From Pseudomonas viridiflava (lineage in GTDB: Bacteria > Pseudomonadota > Gammaproteobacteria > Pseudomonadales > Pseudomonadaceae), in the NCBI RefSeq assembly GCF_900602065.1, contig NZ_UWFN01000181.1:62001-126000 (forward strand): 64,000 nucleotides of DNA, given 5' to 3'. The notes beneath the pieces were generated by a model. The model saw only the letters and a list, made by a program, of their open reading frames with translations. It had not been told where the DNA came from and searched no databases. A program made the position numbers and the translations under genes. This document shows, one piece after another, positions 47,276 through 56,951 of the stretch (position 1 is the first letter of the stretch; each line of letters starts with the position of its first letter).

Positions 47276-48484
47276 CTACAGGTTCACCGATTCAACACCA
47301 TGACGGACGATGCGTTTATCCAGGTCTCCGCCCAGCCAGTACGCCAGGTCAGCAGGGCGTTCGATGTTCCAGGCGACGAAGTCAGCGACTTTGCCGGCCT
47401 CCAGCGAGCCATGGGTTTCGCCCATGCCGAGGGCTTTTGCCGCGTTGATCGTGACCCCGGCAAGAGCTTCTTCGGGTGTCATGCGGAACAGTGTGCAGGC
47501 CATGTTCAGCATCAAGCGCAACGACAACGCGGGCGATGTGCCGGGGTTGAGATCGGTGGCGATGGCGATATCCACGCCATGTTTGCGCAGCGCATCCATC
47601 GGCGGCAATTGGGTTTCGCGCAGGAAGTAATAAGCCCCTGGCAGCAGCACCGCTACGGTTCCAGACGCGCCCATGGCGATGGCGTCGGCCTCGGTCATGA
47701 ACTCCAGATGATCCGCCGACAACGCCTTGTAGCGCGCCGCCAGACTTGAACCCGCCAGCGGCGAAAGCTGCTCGGCATGCAGTTTCACCGGTAAGCCCAA
47801 TTGCCCGGCGGTGATGAAAACCTGCTCGACTTGCGCCGGGGAGAACGCCAGATACTCACAAAACGCGTCCACCGCATCGACCAAACCCTCCTCGGCCAAT
47901 GCAGGCAGCATTTCGCTACAGACGTGATTGATGTAATCGTCGGCGCGGTCGGCGTATTCCGGGGGCAGGGCATGGGCGGCCAGACAGGTGCTGCGCACCG
48001 TCACGGGCAGCGTGTTGCCCAGTTGGCGGATGACCCGCAGCAGCTTGCGCTCACTGGCCAGGTCCAGGCCGTAGCCGGATTTCATTTCAACCGTGGTGAC
48101 GCCATCCTTGAGCAAATGCCGCAGGCGGCGCTCGGCGCTGGCGTACAACTCGTCCTCACTGGCTGCGCGAGTGGCGCGCACGGTACTGGCAATGCCGCCA
48201 CCGGCAGCGGCGATTTCGGCATAACTTACGCCTTGCAGACGCTGTTCAAACTCACCGCTGCGGTTGCCGCCGAAAACGGTATGGGTGTGGCAGTCGATCA
48301 GTCCCGGCGTGACCCACGCGCCGTTCAAGTCGATGACACTGTCGTAAGTCGCTTCAGCGAGCGCCGCTTCAGGCCCAATCCACTCGATCAACGCTCCGGA
48401 CGTCACGATGGCGGCATGCTCGATGATCGAGTACTTGCCGTGAGCCATGCTTGCTACGTGACAGTGTTTCCAGAGCGTTTTCAT
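47276..48484 (-). CDS. hutI: Imidazolonepropionase HutI
   Basis: A 402-residue metal-dependent amidohydrolase that opens imidazolone propionate to formiminoglutamate. Metal motif [10 protein letters not shown], histidine in VKLHAEQL, aspartate in IATDLNPGT. Full length. AGGAG lies before the ATG. It begins only 15 bases after the hutT stop, where other pseudomonads (as I recall) can carry a canonical hutH. Confidence 0.94.
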   Translation of the reverse strand: MKTLWKHCHVASMAHGKYSIIEHAAIVTSGALIEWIGPEAALAEATYDSVIDLNGAWVTPGLIDCHTHTVFGGNRSGEFEQRLQGVSYAEIAAAGGGIASTVRATRAASEDELYASAERRLRHLLKDGVTTVEMKSGYGLDLASERKLLRVIRQLGNTLPVTVRSTCLAAHALPPEYADRADDYINHVCSEMLPALAEEGLVDAVDAFCEYLAFSPAQVEQVFITAGQLGLPVKLHAEQLSPLAGSSLAARYKALSADHLEFMTEADAIAMGASGTVAVLLPGAYYFLRETQLPPMDALRKHGVDIAIATDLNPGTSPALSLRLMLNMACTLFRMTPEEALAGVTINAAKALGMGETHGSLEAGKVADFVAWNIERPADLAYWLGGDLDKRIVRHGVESVNL

Positions 48485-48499
48485 GTCGAGTCTCCTGGG

Positions 48500-49885
48500 T
48501 TACCGATGGGTGGGAGGCGAATGTTCAGGGCGTTTGACCCACACGAAGTAGGCCGCGATCAACAGCACAACCCAGCCTGCGCCAACGATCAGCGCGATAC
48601 GGTTGTCCGGGAAATAGCCCAGCACGCCGAAGATAAACAGCATGAAGGCGATAGCCGCGGCGGGGGCGTAGGGCCAGAACGGAACCGGGAATTGCAGCTG
48701 TTCGGCTTCTTCGTGGCTCATCTTGCGGCGCATGGCGACCTGGGTCAGCAGGATCATCAACCAGACCCACACGGTGGCGAAGGTCGCGATGGAGGCGATG
48801 ACCATGAACACGTTTTCCGGGATCAGGTAGTTCAGCAGAACGCCGATCAGCAGCGCGACACCCATCACCAGCACGGTCATCCACGGCACGCCCTGTTTAG
48901 ACAGTTGTGAGAACGCCGCCGGTGCCTGACCCTGTTGCGCCAGGCCATACATGATGCGGCCGGCGCCGAACACGTCGCTGTTGATCGCCGACACGGCAGC
49001 GGAAATCACCACCACGTTAAGCAGCGCAGCCGCCCATGGCAGGCCGAGGCTAGAGAAAATCTGTACAAACGGGCTATTGGCCTTGGTGATTTGCGACCAC
49101 GGGAACAGCGACATCAGCACGAACAAGGTCAGCACGTAGAACAGCAGAATACGCAGCGGCACCGAGTTGATGGCCTGTGGGATGGTGCGTTGCGGGTCTT
49201 TGGCTTCGCCCGCGGTAATGCCGATGATTTCGATGCCGCCAAAGGCGAACATCACCACCGCAAAGCAGGCGATCAAACCGCCAATGCCATTGGGCATGAA
49301 GCCGCCATGGCTCCACAGGTTGCTGATGCTGGATACCGTCTCGCCGCTGCCCGACAGGTTGACGCCGAACAGCAGCAGGCCAAGCCCGGCGACGATCATC
49401 GCGACAATGGCGCCGACTTTGAGTAGTGACAGCCAGAACTCGGTCTCGCCGAAGACTTTGACGTTGCACAGGTTCAGCGCGCCGATCAGGAAGACAATGC
49501 CCAGCACCCAGATCCAGCGCGGGACTTCCGGGAACCAGAAGCCCATGTAGATCCCGAACGCGGTGACGTCGGCGATGCAGACAATGATCATTTCAAAGGC
49601 ATAGGTCCAGCCGAGCACGAAGCCTGCCATTGGGCCCAGATAGGTGCTCGCGTATTCGCCAAATGAGCCGGAGACAGGGTTATGCACGGCCATTTCACCC
49701 AAGGCGCGCATGACCATGAAAACGGCTGCGCCACCGATCAGGTAAGCCAGCAAAACGGCCGGGCCAGCCATCTGGATCGCCGAGGCCGAGCCGTAGAACA
49801 GGCCGGTGCCAATGGCTGATCCCAGTGCCATGAAGCGAATGTGTCGGGCCGAAAGCCCGCGTTTCAAACCTTGCTGTGACGTCAT
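48500..49885 (-). CDS. hutT: Histidine/amino-acid permease HutT
   Basis: A 461-residue APC-superfamily transporter with twelve predicted helices. N-terminal [23 protein letters not shown] is the amino-acid-permease signature, and [17 protein letters not shown] follows. Placement in the hut operon points to histidine or urocanate uptake; sequence alone would allow proline or other amino acids. Confidence 0.9.
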   Translation of the reverse strand: MTSQQGLKRGLSARHIRFMALGSAIGTGLFYGSASAIQMAGPAVLLAYLIGGAAVFMVMRALGEMAVHNPVSGSFGEYASTYLGPMAGFVLGWTYAFEMIIVCIADVTAFGIYMGFWFPEVPRWIWVLGIVFLIGALNLCNVKVFGETEFWLSLLKVGAIVAMIVAGLGLLLFGVNLSGSGETVSSISNLWSHGGFMPNGIGGLIACFAVVMFAFGGIEIIGITAGEAKDPQRTIPQAINSVPLRILLFYVLTLFVLMSLFPWSQITKANSPFVQIFSSLGLPWAAALLNVVVISAAVSAINSDVFGAGRIMYGLAQQGQAPAAFSQLSKQGVPWMTVLVMGVALLIGVLLNYLIPENVFMVIASIATFATVWVWLMILLTQVAMRRKMSHEEAEQLQFPVPFWPYAPAAAIAFMLFIFGVLGYFPDNRIALIVGAGWVVLLIAAYFVWVKRPEHSPPTHR

Positions 49886-50099
49886 TTCAATCCAATCCGG
49901 TTTCTTTCCAGCGAACTGCCAGGTACTCAGGCGCGCAAGGATACCCGCTGGGTCGCGTCGGCCAAATCATTGGCCGGTCGGGTGTCGCCTGGCTGACATC
50001 CGGTGTCATGGATGTCTATACGTTTGTAAGCACTGACTTTCCTGTGGGAACACATTCTTATGGGAGGCTTAACCCGGTTTACTTCAGATCGAGGCGCCT

Positions 50100-50247
50100 G
50101 TATCGCGGGCAAGCACCGCTCCCACATGAGATCGCATTCCCTTGTGGGAGCGGTGCTTGCCCGCGATGCATGAGACGCAGTTAGATAACACGCAGAGTTA
50201 TCGTTTATCGCGAGCAAGGTGGAGCGCCACCCCGGCCGCTCCCACAG
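50100..50247. repeat. REP cluster, family B, overlapping hutH 3' end
   Basis: Three family B arms: 50100-50127, 50142-50167 and a split arm at 50207-50247 with extra bases (AAGGTGGAGCGCCACCCCGG). The last arm lies inside the 3' end of the hutH-like gene. Confidence 0.85.
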
Positions 50248-51823
50248 GATCGAGTACTTTCACAGCACCTTGCTCGGCCCGAGCTGAATCAATGGTCATC
50301 GACCGGCACTGGCGAAATACCCTTTCCAGCAACGCCTCGCTTCTGAGCACCTTGGCGCTGCTGGCAATATCCGGGGCCAGCCAGCGGTCTTCGTCGTAGG
50401 GCGGGACTTCTTCGCGCAGCACACGCCACGCGGCATCGGTACCGACGCCAAAGCGCTGAAGCTTCAAAAACTCGAAGGCCTGTGCCGCGAGCAAATACTC
50501 GATGGCCAGGATCTGAGTGGTGTTATCCAGCACCTTGTGCAGTTTCAGCGCGGCGTTGGTGCCCATGCTCAAGTGGTCTTCCTGCAAACCCGAGGTGACA
50601 AAGTTGTCGGTCACTGCCGGTTGCGCCAGTTGGCGGTTTTCTGCGCATAAGGACGCCGCGACGTATTGAACAATCATCATCCCCGAGTTGACCCCAGGCT
50701 GACTGACCAGAAACGCCGGCAGGTTGCTGATAGTCGGGTTGATCAGGCGATCCAGACGTCGCTCGGCAATCGAGCCCAGTTCAGCGACAGCAATCGCCAG
50801 CAGATCCGCCGCCATCGCCACAGACTGACCGTGGGGATTGGCTTGCGACACCACGCGATAAGACTCAGGCGTCCCTAACACCAGCGGGTTGTCCGTCGCC
50901 GAGTTCAGCTCGATTTCAATCTGCCGGGTTGCGTGTACCAACTGATCGCGGGTCGCGCCATGCACTTGCGGGATCGAGCGAACGCTCAGCGCGTCCTGAG
51001 TCCGTATGCCACGGCTGTTGACCACCACCTCACTGCCATCCAGCAAACCACGCAGGTTGCTGCCGACGATTTGCATGCCCGGATGCGGCTTGAGCGCGAT
51101 GATCTCGGCATCGAAGGCATTGATCTGGCCGCCAAGTGCTTCAAAGCTCATGGCGCCGATCACATCCGCCCACTGTGTCAAACGTTGCGCGTCGGCAATC
51201 GCCAGACAACTCAGGCCGGTCATGCATGGCGTACCGTTGACCAGGCACAATCCGTCTTTCGCACCGAGTATGACCGGGCTCAAGCCCTCGGCATCCAGCG
51301 CTTGCTGCGCTGGAATGACATGGCCGCGATAACTCACATCGCCCACGCCCAGCAAGGCAATGCCGATATGCGCCATGTGGGTCAGATAACCCACTGAGCC
51401 TTGGGACGGCACGTACGGTGTGATGTTGCGGTTGAGCAGGTTCAGCAGCGCCTCGACGACTTGCCGGTGCAGCCCGGATTTGCCCTGGCTGTAATTGATG
51501 ATTGCCGCGCAGATGATCGAACGGGTTTGCTCGTCTGACAGCGCTACACCGACACCGCACGCGTGGCTCAGCAGGGTATTGCGTGACAGCTGGCTCAGTT
51601 GTTCGCCTTGCAGTGAAATATTGCACAGCGCGCCCAGCCCGGTGTTCACGCCATAAGCACGCTCGCCGCTGGCGACGATGCGTTCGACGATGGCTTGAGC
51701 GTTGTCGATCCGCGCCCAGGCGCTGGCCGAGAGCGCCAGTTGCGCACCTCGGCGAGCGACTGCAACCACGTCCTGCCAACGGACCGGACCTTCACCAATC
51801 ACCACTTGTTCGACGGGCGACAT
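50198..51823 (-). CDS. HAL/PAL-family lyase homologue lacking the MIO triad
   Basis: A 541-residue aromatic-amino-acid-lyase fold protein. Most family landmarks are present: Y57 in YGVNTGLG, LVNGTPCMTG, QDALSVRSIPQVHGA, SATDNPLVLG and LQEDHLSMG. However, where histidases have GSVGASGDLAPLSHM it reads GSVGYLTHM (G142-M150): the Ala-Ser-Gly that forms the MIO cofactor is gone, with about six residues deleted. Normal histidase chemistry is therefore not expected. ATG 51823 is chosen since AAGGA lies nine bases before it. Position beside hutV matches PA5093 of P. aeruginosa, a second HAL-like gene. The last residues (LARDKR) are encoded by a REP arm. Confidence 0.88.
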   Translation of the reverse strand: MSPVEQVVIGEGPVRWQDVVAVARRGAQLALSASAWARIDNAQAIVERIVASGERAYGVNTGLGALCNISLQGEQLSQLSRNTLLSHACGVGVALSDEQTRSIICAAIINYSQGKSGLHRQVVEALLNLLNRNITPYVPSQGSVGYLTHMAHIGIALLGVGDVSYRGHVIPAQQALDAEGLSPVILGAKDGLCLVNGTPCMTGLSCLAIADAQRLTQWADVIGAMSFEALGGQINAFDAEIIALKPHPGMQIVGSNLRGLLDGSEVVVNSRGIRTQDALSVRSIPQVHGATRDQLVHATRQIEIELNSATDNPLVLGTPESYRVVSQANPHGQSVAMAADLLAIAVAELGSIAERRLDRLINPTISNLPAFLVSQPGVNSGMMIVQYVAASLCAENRQLAQPAVTDNFVTSGLQEDHLSMGTNAALKLHKVLDNTTQILAIEYLLAAQAFEFLKLQRFGVGTDAAWRVLREEVPPYDEDRWLAPDIASSAKVLRSEALLERVFRQCRSMTIDSARAEQGAVKVLDPVGAAGVALHLARDKR

Positions 51824-51835
51824 CTGCACGCTTCC

Positions 51836-52666
51836 TTACACAGTCACTGCGCGCCGCTGCACGAAACGATCAACGTATTCGTCGGCGGGGGAGTAGAGGA
51901 TTTCTTTCGGAGTGCCCACCTGGATCAACTGTCCGTCCTTGAGAATCGCAATGCGATTACCGATGCGCACGGCTTCGTCGAGGTCATGGGTGATGAACAC
52001 GATGGTCTTCTTCAGGCTGCTTTGCAGCTCCAGTAACTGGTCCTGCATTTCCGCGCGAATCAACGGATCGAGCGCGCTGAATGCTTCGTCCATCAGGATG
52101 ATGTCAGTGTCTGCCGCCAATGCGCGTGCCAGCCCCACCCGTTGACGCATGCCGCCGGAAAGCTGATGCGGGTATTTGTTTTCGTAGCCCTGCAGGCCCA
52201 CGGTACTGATCCAGTGCCGGGCGCGTTCGATGCAGTACTCTTTGCTCTCACCACGTACTTTCAGGCCGTAGGCGACATTGTCCTGCACGGTCTTGTGCGG
52301 CAGCAGGCCAAAGCTCTGGAACACCATGCTGATTTTCTTGCGACGAAATTGGCGCAAGGCTTCCATGTCGTACTGCAGGATGTCTTCGCCATCGACCAGG
52401 ATTTCACCGCTGGTGGGGTCGATCAGCCGGTTGAAGTGGCGCACCAGCGTAGACTTGCCCGAGCCGGACAGGCCCATGATCACGAAGATTTCACCGCTGC
52501 CGATGGACAGCGACAGGTCATTCACGCCGACCACGCAGCCGGTTTTTGCCAGCACGTCATCCTTGCTGTTGTTCTGCCTGACCATTTCCAGCGCGTCTTT
52601 AGGACGGTTGCCGAAAATCTTGAACACGTTGCGGACTACGATTTTGTTGGGCTGCTCGGTAGTCAT
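51836..52666 (-). CDS. hutV: Histidine ABC transporter ATPase HutV
   Basis: A 276-residue ATPase of the glycine betaine/proline type (ProV-like): Walker A GLSGSGKST, signature LSGGMRQRVGLARAL, Walker B IILMDEAFSALD, switch His FITHDLDEA. It lacks the C-terminal CBS domains of osmotic ProV. Its ATG overlaps the hutW stop (ATGA). In Pseudomonas hut clusters this system imports histidine. Confidence 0.9.
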   Translation of the reverse strand: MTTEQPNKIVVRNVFKIFGNRPKDALEMVRQNNSKDDVLAKTGCVVGVNDLSLSIGSGEIFVIMGLSGSGKSTLVRHFNRLIDPTSGEILVDGEDILQYDMEALRQFRRKKISMVFQSFGLLPHKTVQDNVAYGLKVRGESKEYCIERARHWISTVGLQGYENKYPHQLSGGMRQRVGLARALAADTDIILMDEAFSALDPLIRAEMQDQLLELQSSLKKTIVFITHDLDEAVRIGNRIAILKDGQLIQVGTPKEILYSPADEYVDRFVQRRAVTV

Positions 52667-53514
52667 TTGTTCGCCTCATGCCGTGGTCGGCCGTATGCCT
52701 GGGTGATGCGGTCGATGACCACTGCGAGAATCACGATAGCCAGCCCGGCTTCCAGTCCGCGTCCGACGTTCAGGGTCTGAATGCCCACCAACACGTCTTC
52801 GCCAAGGCCGCGAGCGCCGATCATCGAGGCGATAACCACCATCGACAGGGCCATCATCGTGGTCTGGTTGATCCCGGCCATGATGCTCGGCAGCGCCAGC
52901 GGCAGTTGCACGCCGAACAATTGCTGCCAACGGTTTGCACCGAACGCATTGATCGCTTCCATGACTTCGCCGTCCACTTGGCGAATGCCCAGATCGGTAA
53001 GGCGAATCAGCGGCGGCGCGGCGTAGATAACCGTGGCAAAAATCGCCGGGACCTTGCCCAGGCCGAACAGCATCAATACCGGGATCAGGTAAACGAAGCT
53101 GGGCATGGTTTGCATGATGTCCAGCAAGGGCATCAGCACCGAACGCAGGCGATTGCTGCGCGCCGAAAGAATGCCCAACGGGATGCCGATGATCACCGAA
53201 ATCAGCGTGGCGACCAGCATCAGCGCCAGGGTCTGCATCAGCTTGTCCCACAGCCCGACTGCGCCCACGAGGAACAGCAGGCCGACAATGACGGCAGTGG
53301 TCGTAATCTTGCGCGTGGCGTGCCAGGCGATGCCGCCGACGATTGCCAGCATCAACCACCACGGCGCCATGCGCAGCAGGCCTTCCAGGTTGACGATGGC
53401 CCACAGCAGCGTGTCGGAGATCTGTCGGAACACATCGCCGTAATTGGTCACCAGCGCATCAACCCAGTCGTTGACCAGATTGGCGATGGAGAATGTGAAG
53501 CTTTCGGGGAACAT
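52663..53514 (-). CDS. hutW: Histidine ABC transporter permease HutW
   Basis: A 283-residue ProW-type permease with about six membrane segments and the docking loop around EAINAFGANRWQQLFGVQLP. Overlaps hutV, and a family A REP separates it from hutX upstream. Confidence 0.9.
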   Translation of the reverse strand: MFPESFTFSIANLVNDWVDALVTNYGDVFRQISDTLLWAIVNLEGLLRMAPWWLMLAIVGGIAWHATRKITTTAVIVGLLFLVGAVGLWDKLMQTLALMLVATLISVIIGIPLGILSARSNRLRSVLMPLLDIMQTMPSFVYLIPVLMLFGLGKVPAIFATVIYAAPPLIRLTDLGIRQVDGEVMEAINAFGANRWQQLFGVQLPLALPSIMAGINQTTMMALSMVVIASMIGARGLGEDVLVGIQTLNVGRGLEAGLAIVILAVVIDRITQAYGRPRHEANK

Positions 53515-53542
53515 AAGGTGCTCTCTGAACTGGAATTCAATT

Positions 53543-53616
53543 CTGTAGGAGCTGCCGAAGGCTGCGAAGACGGTGCATCAGGTACATCGCTTCGCAGCCT
53601 TCGGCAGCTCCTACAG
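53543..53616. repeat. REP doublet, family A
   Basis: Family A doublet between hutX and hutW, inside the transporter operon, just after the binding-protein gene. Confidence 0.92.
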
Positions 53617-53625
53617 GGGATTGCG

Positions 53626-54594
53626 TTACAACGAAGCATCCACCTTTTTAGCCGCTTCTTCACTCACCCAGGCATGCCAGACTTCAGGGTGTTCCTTGAG
53701 GAAGATCTTCGCCAGTTTCGGCGATTCGATACGGTCTTTGGTCATGCGGGCCAGGTTCTGGTTGAGCAGATCGATCGGGATGTTGACCTTTTCCATGACC
53801 GACACCAACTCAGGCGCCTGCTCGTGGAAGGTCTTGGACAGGCCGACCTTGATCTCGATGGTCTTGTTAACGCCATCCTTCTCTTCCAGGCGCACCATGT
53901 CTACTTGACCCATCAAAGGCGTCGGCGACCAGTAGTAAGCCAGGATCGGCTCGCCACGTTTGTAGCTGGACAAAATCGCCGCATCCAGCGCCGGGCCAGT
54001 GCCTGGGCGGAAATTGGTGTACTTGTCTTCCAGGCCGTAGCTTTTCAGCATTTCGCTGTTTTCCAGCTCGCAGGTCCAGCCAGCCGGGCAGTTGTAGAAA
54101 CGGCCTTTGGCAGGTTCTTCAGCATCCTTGAACAGCGTCGAGTATTTGGCCAGATCGCTGATGGACTTCAGGTCCGGAGCCTTGGCTTCCAGCTTGCGCT
54201 TGGCATCACCTTCGATCACATAGCGTGGCACGTACCAGCCTTCGACGGCACCTTTGACCGGGCTGCCGACACCGACGACTTTCCCGGCTTTCTCAGCCTT
54301 GTTCCACACTTCGCTGCGACCGACCCACTCTTCGGCAAACACCTGAATATCGTTGGTGCTCAGGGCATTTTCCATGGTGATGGAATTGCCCGGCAGGCTG
54401 TCGACTTCACAGCCATAACCCTTGTTCAGGACTACCTGCAACACGTCGGTCAGCAACATTGCGCTTTCCCAGTTGAGACCGGCGAACTTCACCGGCTTGC
54501 CGGATTCACACCAACCCGCTGCCTGACTCGCGCCAGCGCCGGTGAGCAAACCCAGTGAAATCAACGTGGACAGCAGAGCCTTCTTGGTTTTCAT
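53626..54594 (-). CDS. hutX: Histidine ABC transporter binding protein HutX
   Basis: A 322-residue periplasmic binding protein of the OpuAC/ProX family: signal peptide (KTKKALLSTLISLGLLTGAGASQA) and a mature start AGWCESGKPVKFAGLNWESA. DIQVFAEEWVGRSEVWNKAEK and AYYWSPTPLMGQVDMV are ligand-region patterns of this family. A GAGGAG ribosome binding site. It feeds HutVW. Confidence 0.9.
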   Translation of the reverse strand: MKTKKALLSTLISLGLLTGAGASQAAGWCESGKPVKFAGLNWESAMLLTDVLQVVLNKGYGCEVDSLPGNSITMENALSTNDIQVFAEEWVGRSEVWNKAEKAGKVVGVGSPVKGAVEGWYVPRYVIEGDAKRKLEAKAPDLKSISDLAKYSTLFKDAEEPAKGRFYNCPAGWTCELENSEMLKSYGLEDKYTNFRPGTGPALDAAILSSYKRGEPILAYYWSPTPLMGQVDMVRLEEKDGVNKTIEIKVGLSKTFHEQAPELVSVMEKVNIPIDLLNQNLARMTKDRIESPKLAKIFLKEHPEVWHAWVSEEAAKKVDASL

Positions 54595-54727
54595 TGCGTG
54601 ACGCTCCTCGCGAATGGATGTGGCAGTTTCCAGATCAAAAGGCCAGAAGCCTGATTGCAGGACACTTGACGGTCCTTTGGGGTGGTCAGTTCACTAACAC
54701 TGCGCGCTCGGACACTGAATGCAGATC

Positions 54728-54819
54728 CTGTGGGAGCGAATTCATTCGCGAAGAGGCCCTACCTGAAAAAGGTATCGTCGCCTGACACACCGCTTTCGCG
54801 AATGAATTCGCTCCCACAG
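54728..54819. repeat. REP doublet, family C
   Basis: Family C doublet between hutU and hutX. Confidence 0.92.
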
Positions 54820-54861
54820 AAATGCATTTCAATTCAATTGCATCGTTGGCACACCCTAGCC

Positions 54862-56547
54862 TTAATTCCCCACCATCGGCAGGTTCAAGCCCTTCTCATT
54901 CGCGCAATCGATCGCGATCTGATAACCCGCATCCGCATGGCGCATCACGCCCGTGGCCGGGTCGTTGTGCAGGACGCGGGCGATGCGCTCGGCTGCTTCG
55001 TCTTTACCGTCACACACGATCACCATGCCCGAATGCTGCGAGAAGCCCATACCGACACCTCCGCCGTGGTGCAGCGAAACCCAGGTCGCGCCGCTGGCGG
55101 TATTGAGCAAGGCGTTGAGCAGTGGCCAGTCGGATACGGCATCGGAGCCATCCTGCATGGATTCTGTCTCACGGTTCGGGCTGGAGACCGAGCCGGAGTC
55201 CAGATGATCACGACCGATCACAACTGGTGCCGACAACTCACCGCTGCGGACCATTTCGTTGAACGCCAGGCCGAGTTTGGCGCGCTGACCCAGGCCAACC
55301 CAGCAGATACGTGCTGGCAAGCCCTGAAAGGCAATGCGCTCGCGGGCCATGTTCAGCCAGTTGTGCAGGTGCGCATCGTCCGGGATCAGCTCTTTGACCT
55401 TGGCGTCGGTCTTGTAGATGTCTTCCGGATCGCCCGACAGCGCGGCCCAGCGGAAAGGCCCTACGCCACGGCAGAACAACGGACGAATGTAGGCCGGGAC
55501 AAAACCCGGGAAGTCGAACGCATTGGCTACGCCTTCTTCCTTGGCCATCTGACGAATGTTGTTGCCGTAGTCGAACGTCGGAATCCCCATCTTCTGGAAG
55601 GCCAGCATCGCCTCGACGTGTTCAGCCATGGACTGCTTGGCGGCTTTGACCACTGCTGCCGGTTCGGTCAAAGAGCGAGCGCGGTATTCGTCCCAGGTCC
55701 AGCCCTTTGGCAGGTAACCGTTGAGTGGGTCGTGGGCGCTGGTCTGGTCGGTGACCATGTCCGGGCGTACACCGCGACGAACCATTTCCGGCAGAATTTC
55801 TGCGGCGTTGCCGCACAAGGCGATAGAGATTGCTTTGCCTTCGGCGGTGTATTTGGCAATGCGCGCCAGGGCGTCGTCGAGATCGGTAGCCTGTTCATCG
55901 ACGTAACGTGTCTTGAGGCGGAAATCGATGCGGCTTTGCTGGCATTCGATGTTCAGCGAGCTGGCCCCGGCCATACCGGCAGCCAGTGGTTGTGCGCCAC
56001 CCATGCCGCCCAGGCCTGCGGTCAATACCCACTTGCCTTTGAGGCTGCCGTTGTAATGCTGACGACCGGCTTCGACGAAGGTTTCGTAAGTGCCTTGGAC
56101 GATGCCTTGGCTGCCGATGTAGATCCAGCTGCCTGCAGTCATCTGGCCGTACATGGCCAGGCCCTTGGCATCCAGTTCGTTGAAGTGCTCCCAACTCGCC
56201 CAATGCGGCACCAGGTTGGAGTTGGCGATCAACACGCGAGGCGCGTTGCTGTGAGTCTTGAACACGCCGACCGGTTTGCCGGACTGAACCAGCAGGGTTT
56301 CGTCATCATTCAGGTTGGTCAGGCTTTCGACGATCTTGTCGTAGCACTCCCAGTTGCGCGCTGCGCGACCGATGCCACCGTACACCACCAGTTCTTTCGG
56401 GTTCTCGGCCACTTCCGGGTCAAGGTTGTTCATCAGCATGCGCAACGGCGCTTCGGTCATCCAGCTCTTGGCGGTCAGGGTGGTACCGCGAGCAGCGCGA
56501 ACTTCGACGTCACGGTAGCGGGTCCAGTGTTGGTTATTCTCGGTCAC
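54862..56547 (-). CDS. hutU: Urocanate hydratase HutU
   Basis: A 561-residue urocanase that hydrates urocanate to imidazolone propionate with a tightly bound NAD+. Hallmarks: [10 protein letters not shown], the NAD-binding [12 protein letters not shown] and the YCRGVGP-like [11 protein letters not shown]. Starts with GTG at 56547, nine bases after AGGA. First gene of the long minus-strand hut operon; a sigma-54 promoter and HutC operator lie upstream. Confidence 0.95.
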   Translation of the reverse strand: MTENNQHWTRYRDVEVRAARGTTLTAKSWMTEAPLRMLMNNLDPEVAENPKELVVYGGIGRAARNWECYDKIVESLTNLNDDETLLVQSGKPVGVFKTHSNAPRVLIANSNLVPHWASWEHFNELDAKGLAMYGQMTAGSWIYIGSQGIVQGTYETFVEAGRQHYNGSLKGKWVLTAGLGGMGGAQPLAAGMAGASSLNIECQQSRIDFRLKTRYVDEQATDLDDALARIAKYTAEGKAISIALCGNAAEILPEMVRRGVRPDMVTDQTSAHDPLNGYLPKGWTWDEYRARSLTEPAAVVKAAKQSMAEHVEAMLAFQKMGIPTFDYGNNIRQMAKEEGVANAFDFPGFVPAYIRPLFCRGVGPFRWAALSGDPEDIYKTDAKVKELIPDDAHLHNWLNMARERIAFQGLPARICWVGLGQRAKLGLAFNEMVRSGELSAPVVIGRDHLDSGSVSSPNRETESMQDGSDAVSDWPLLNALLNTASGATWVSLHHGGGVGMGFSQHSGMVIVCDGKDEAAERIARVLHNDPATGVMRHADAGYQIAIDCANEKGLNLPMVGN

Positions 56548-56588
56548 GAAAGAAGTCCTCAGCGATCAGTTCAATGCACTTGGCTTTA

Positions 56589-56602
56589 CTTGTATGTACA
56601 AG
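56589..56602 (-). promoter_or_regulatory. HutC operator at the hutU promoter
   Basis: CTTGTATGTACAAG, palindromic except for the central TG. This is the classic HutC (GntR/HutC-type) recognition shape. It covers the position expected for transcription start from the adjacent sigma-54 promoter, consistent with repression by blocking. Confidence 0.82.
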
Positions 56603-56605
56603 CAT

Positions 56606-56623
56606 ATGCAATTGAAATACCAA
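56606..56623 (-). promoter_or_regulatory. Sigma-54 (RpoN) promoter of hutU
   Basis: On the minus strand TTGGTATTTCAATTGCAT gives GG-N10-GC with good -24 (TTGG) and -12 (TTGCAT) boxes. Sigma-54 dependence with CbrB or NtrC is known for Pseudomonas hut genes. Confidence 0.82.
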
Positions 56624-56661
56624 CTCTTGAAATCCATCGTAATGCCGCTGATAACACGACC

Positions 56662-56752
56662 CTGTAGGAGCGAGCTTGCTCGCGATAGCGTCGTGTCAGT
56701 CGATGTTTTAGCAACTGATCTGACGTGATCGCGAGCAAGCTTGCTCCTACAG
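56662..56752. repeat. REP doublet, family D
   Basis: Family D doublet (GTAGGAGCGAGCTTGCTCGC) upstream of the hutU promoter. Confidence 0.92.
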
Positions 56753-56951
56753 AAAAATCTTTGAATTCAGAAGGTTATATTCATGTCCAGAAGGCGGAAG
56801 AGCGCGAGTGCGGAAGCGGGTTGACGAGGTGCCGTGACAGTAGCCCAGAAGGATCAGCGATCAGGAAGAAGCCCGAAGACCAAGCCGACGGAATCCGTTA
56901 CGACTCGCTTCGTATTGGGGCGCTCGGTAACAAATTGGTGCGCGATTTGGG
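56753..56951. other. Non-coding gap between REP and anti-sigma gene
   Basis: No gene, hairpin terminator or clear site seen. Together with the hutU promoter and REP it completes the 404-base gap between hutU and the anti-sigma gene. Confidence 0.5.

Noticed and set aside
52678-54558. 626-codon plus-strand open frame across hutW and hutX
   Set aside because: It crosses two genes and a REP on the opposite strand and is rich in His, Gln and Arg, typical of an antisense frame.
54682-56667. 661-codon plus-strand open frame over hutU
   Set aside because: Antisense shadow of urocanase; begins within a REP.
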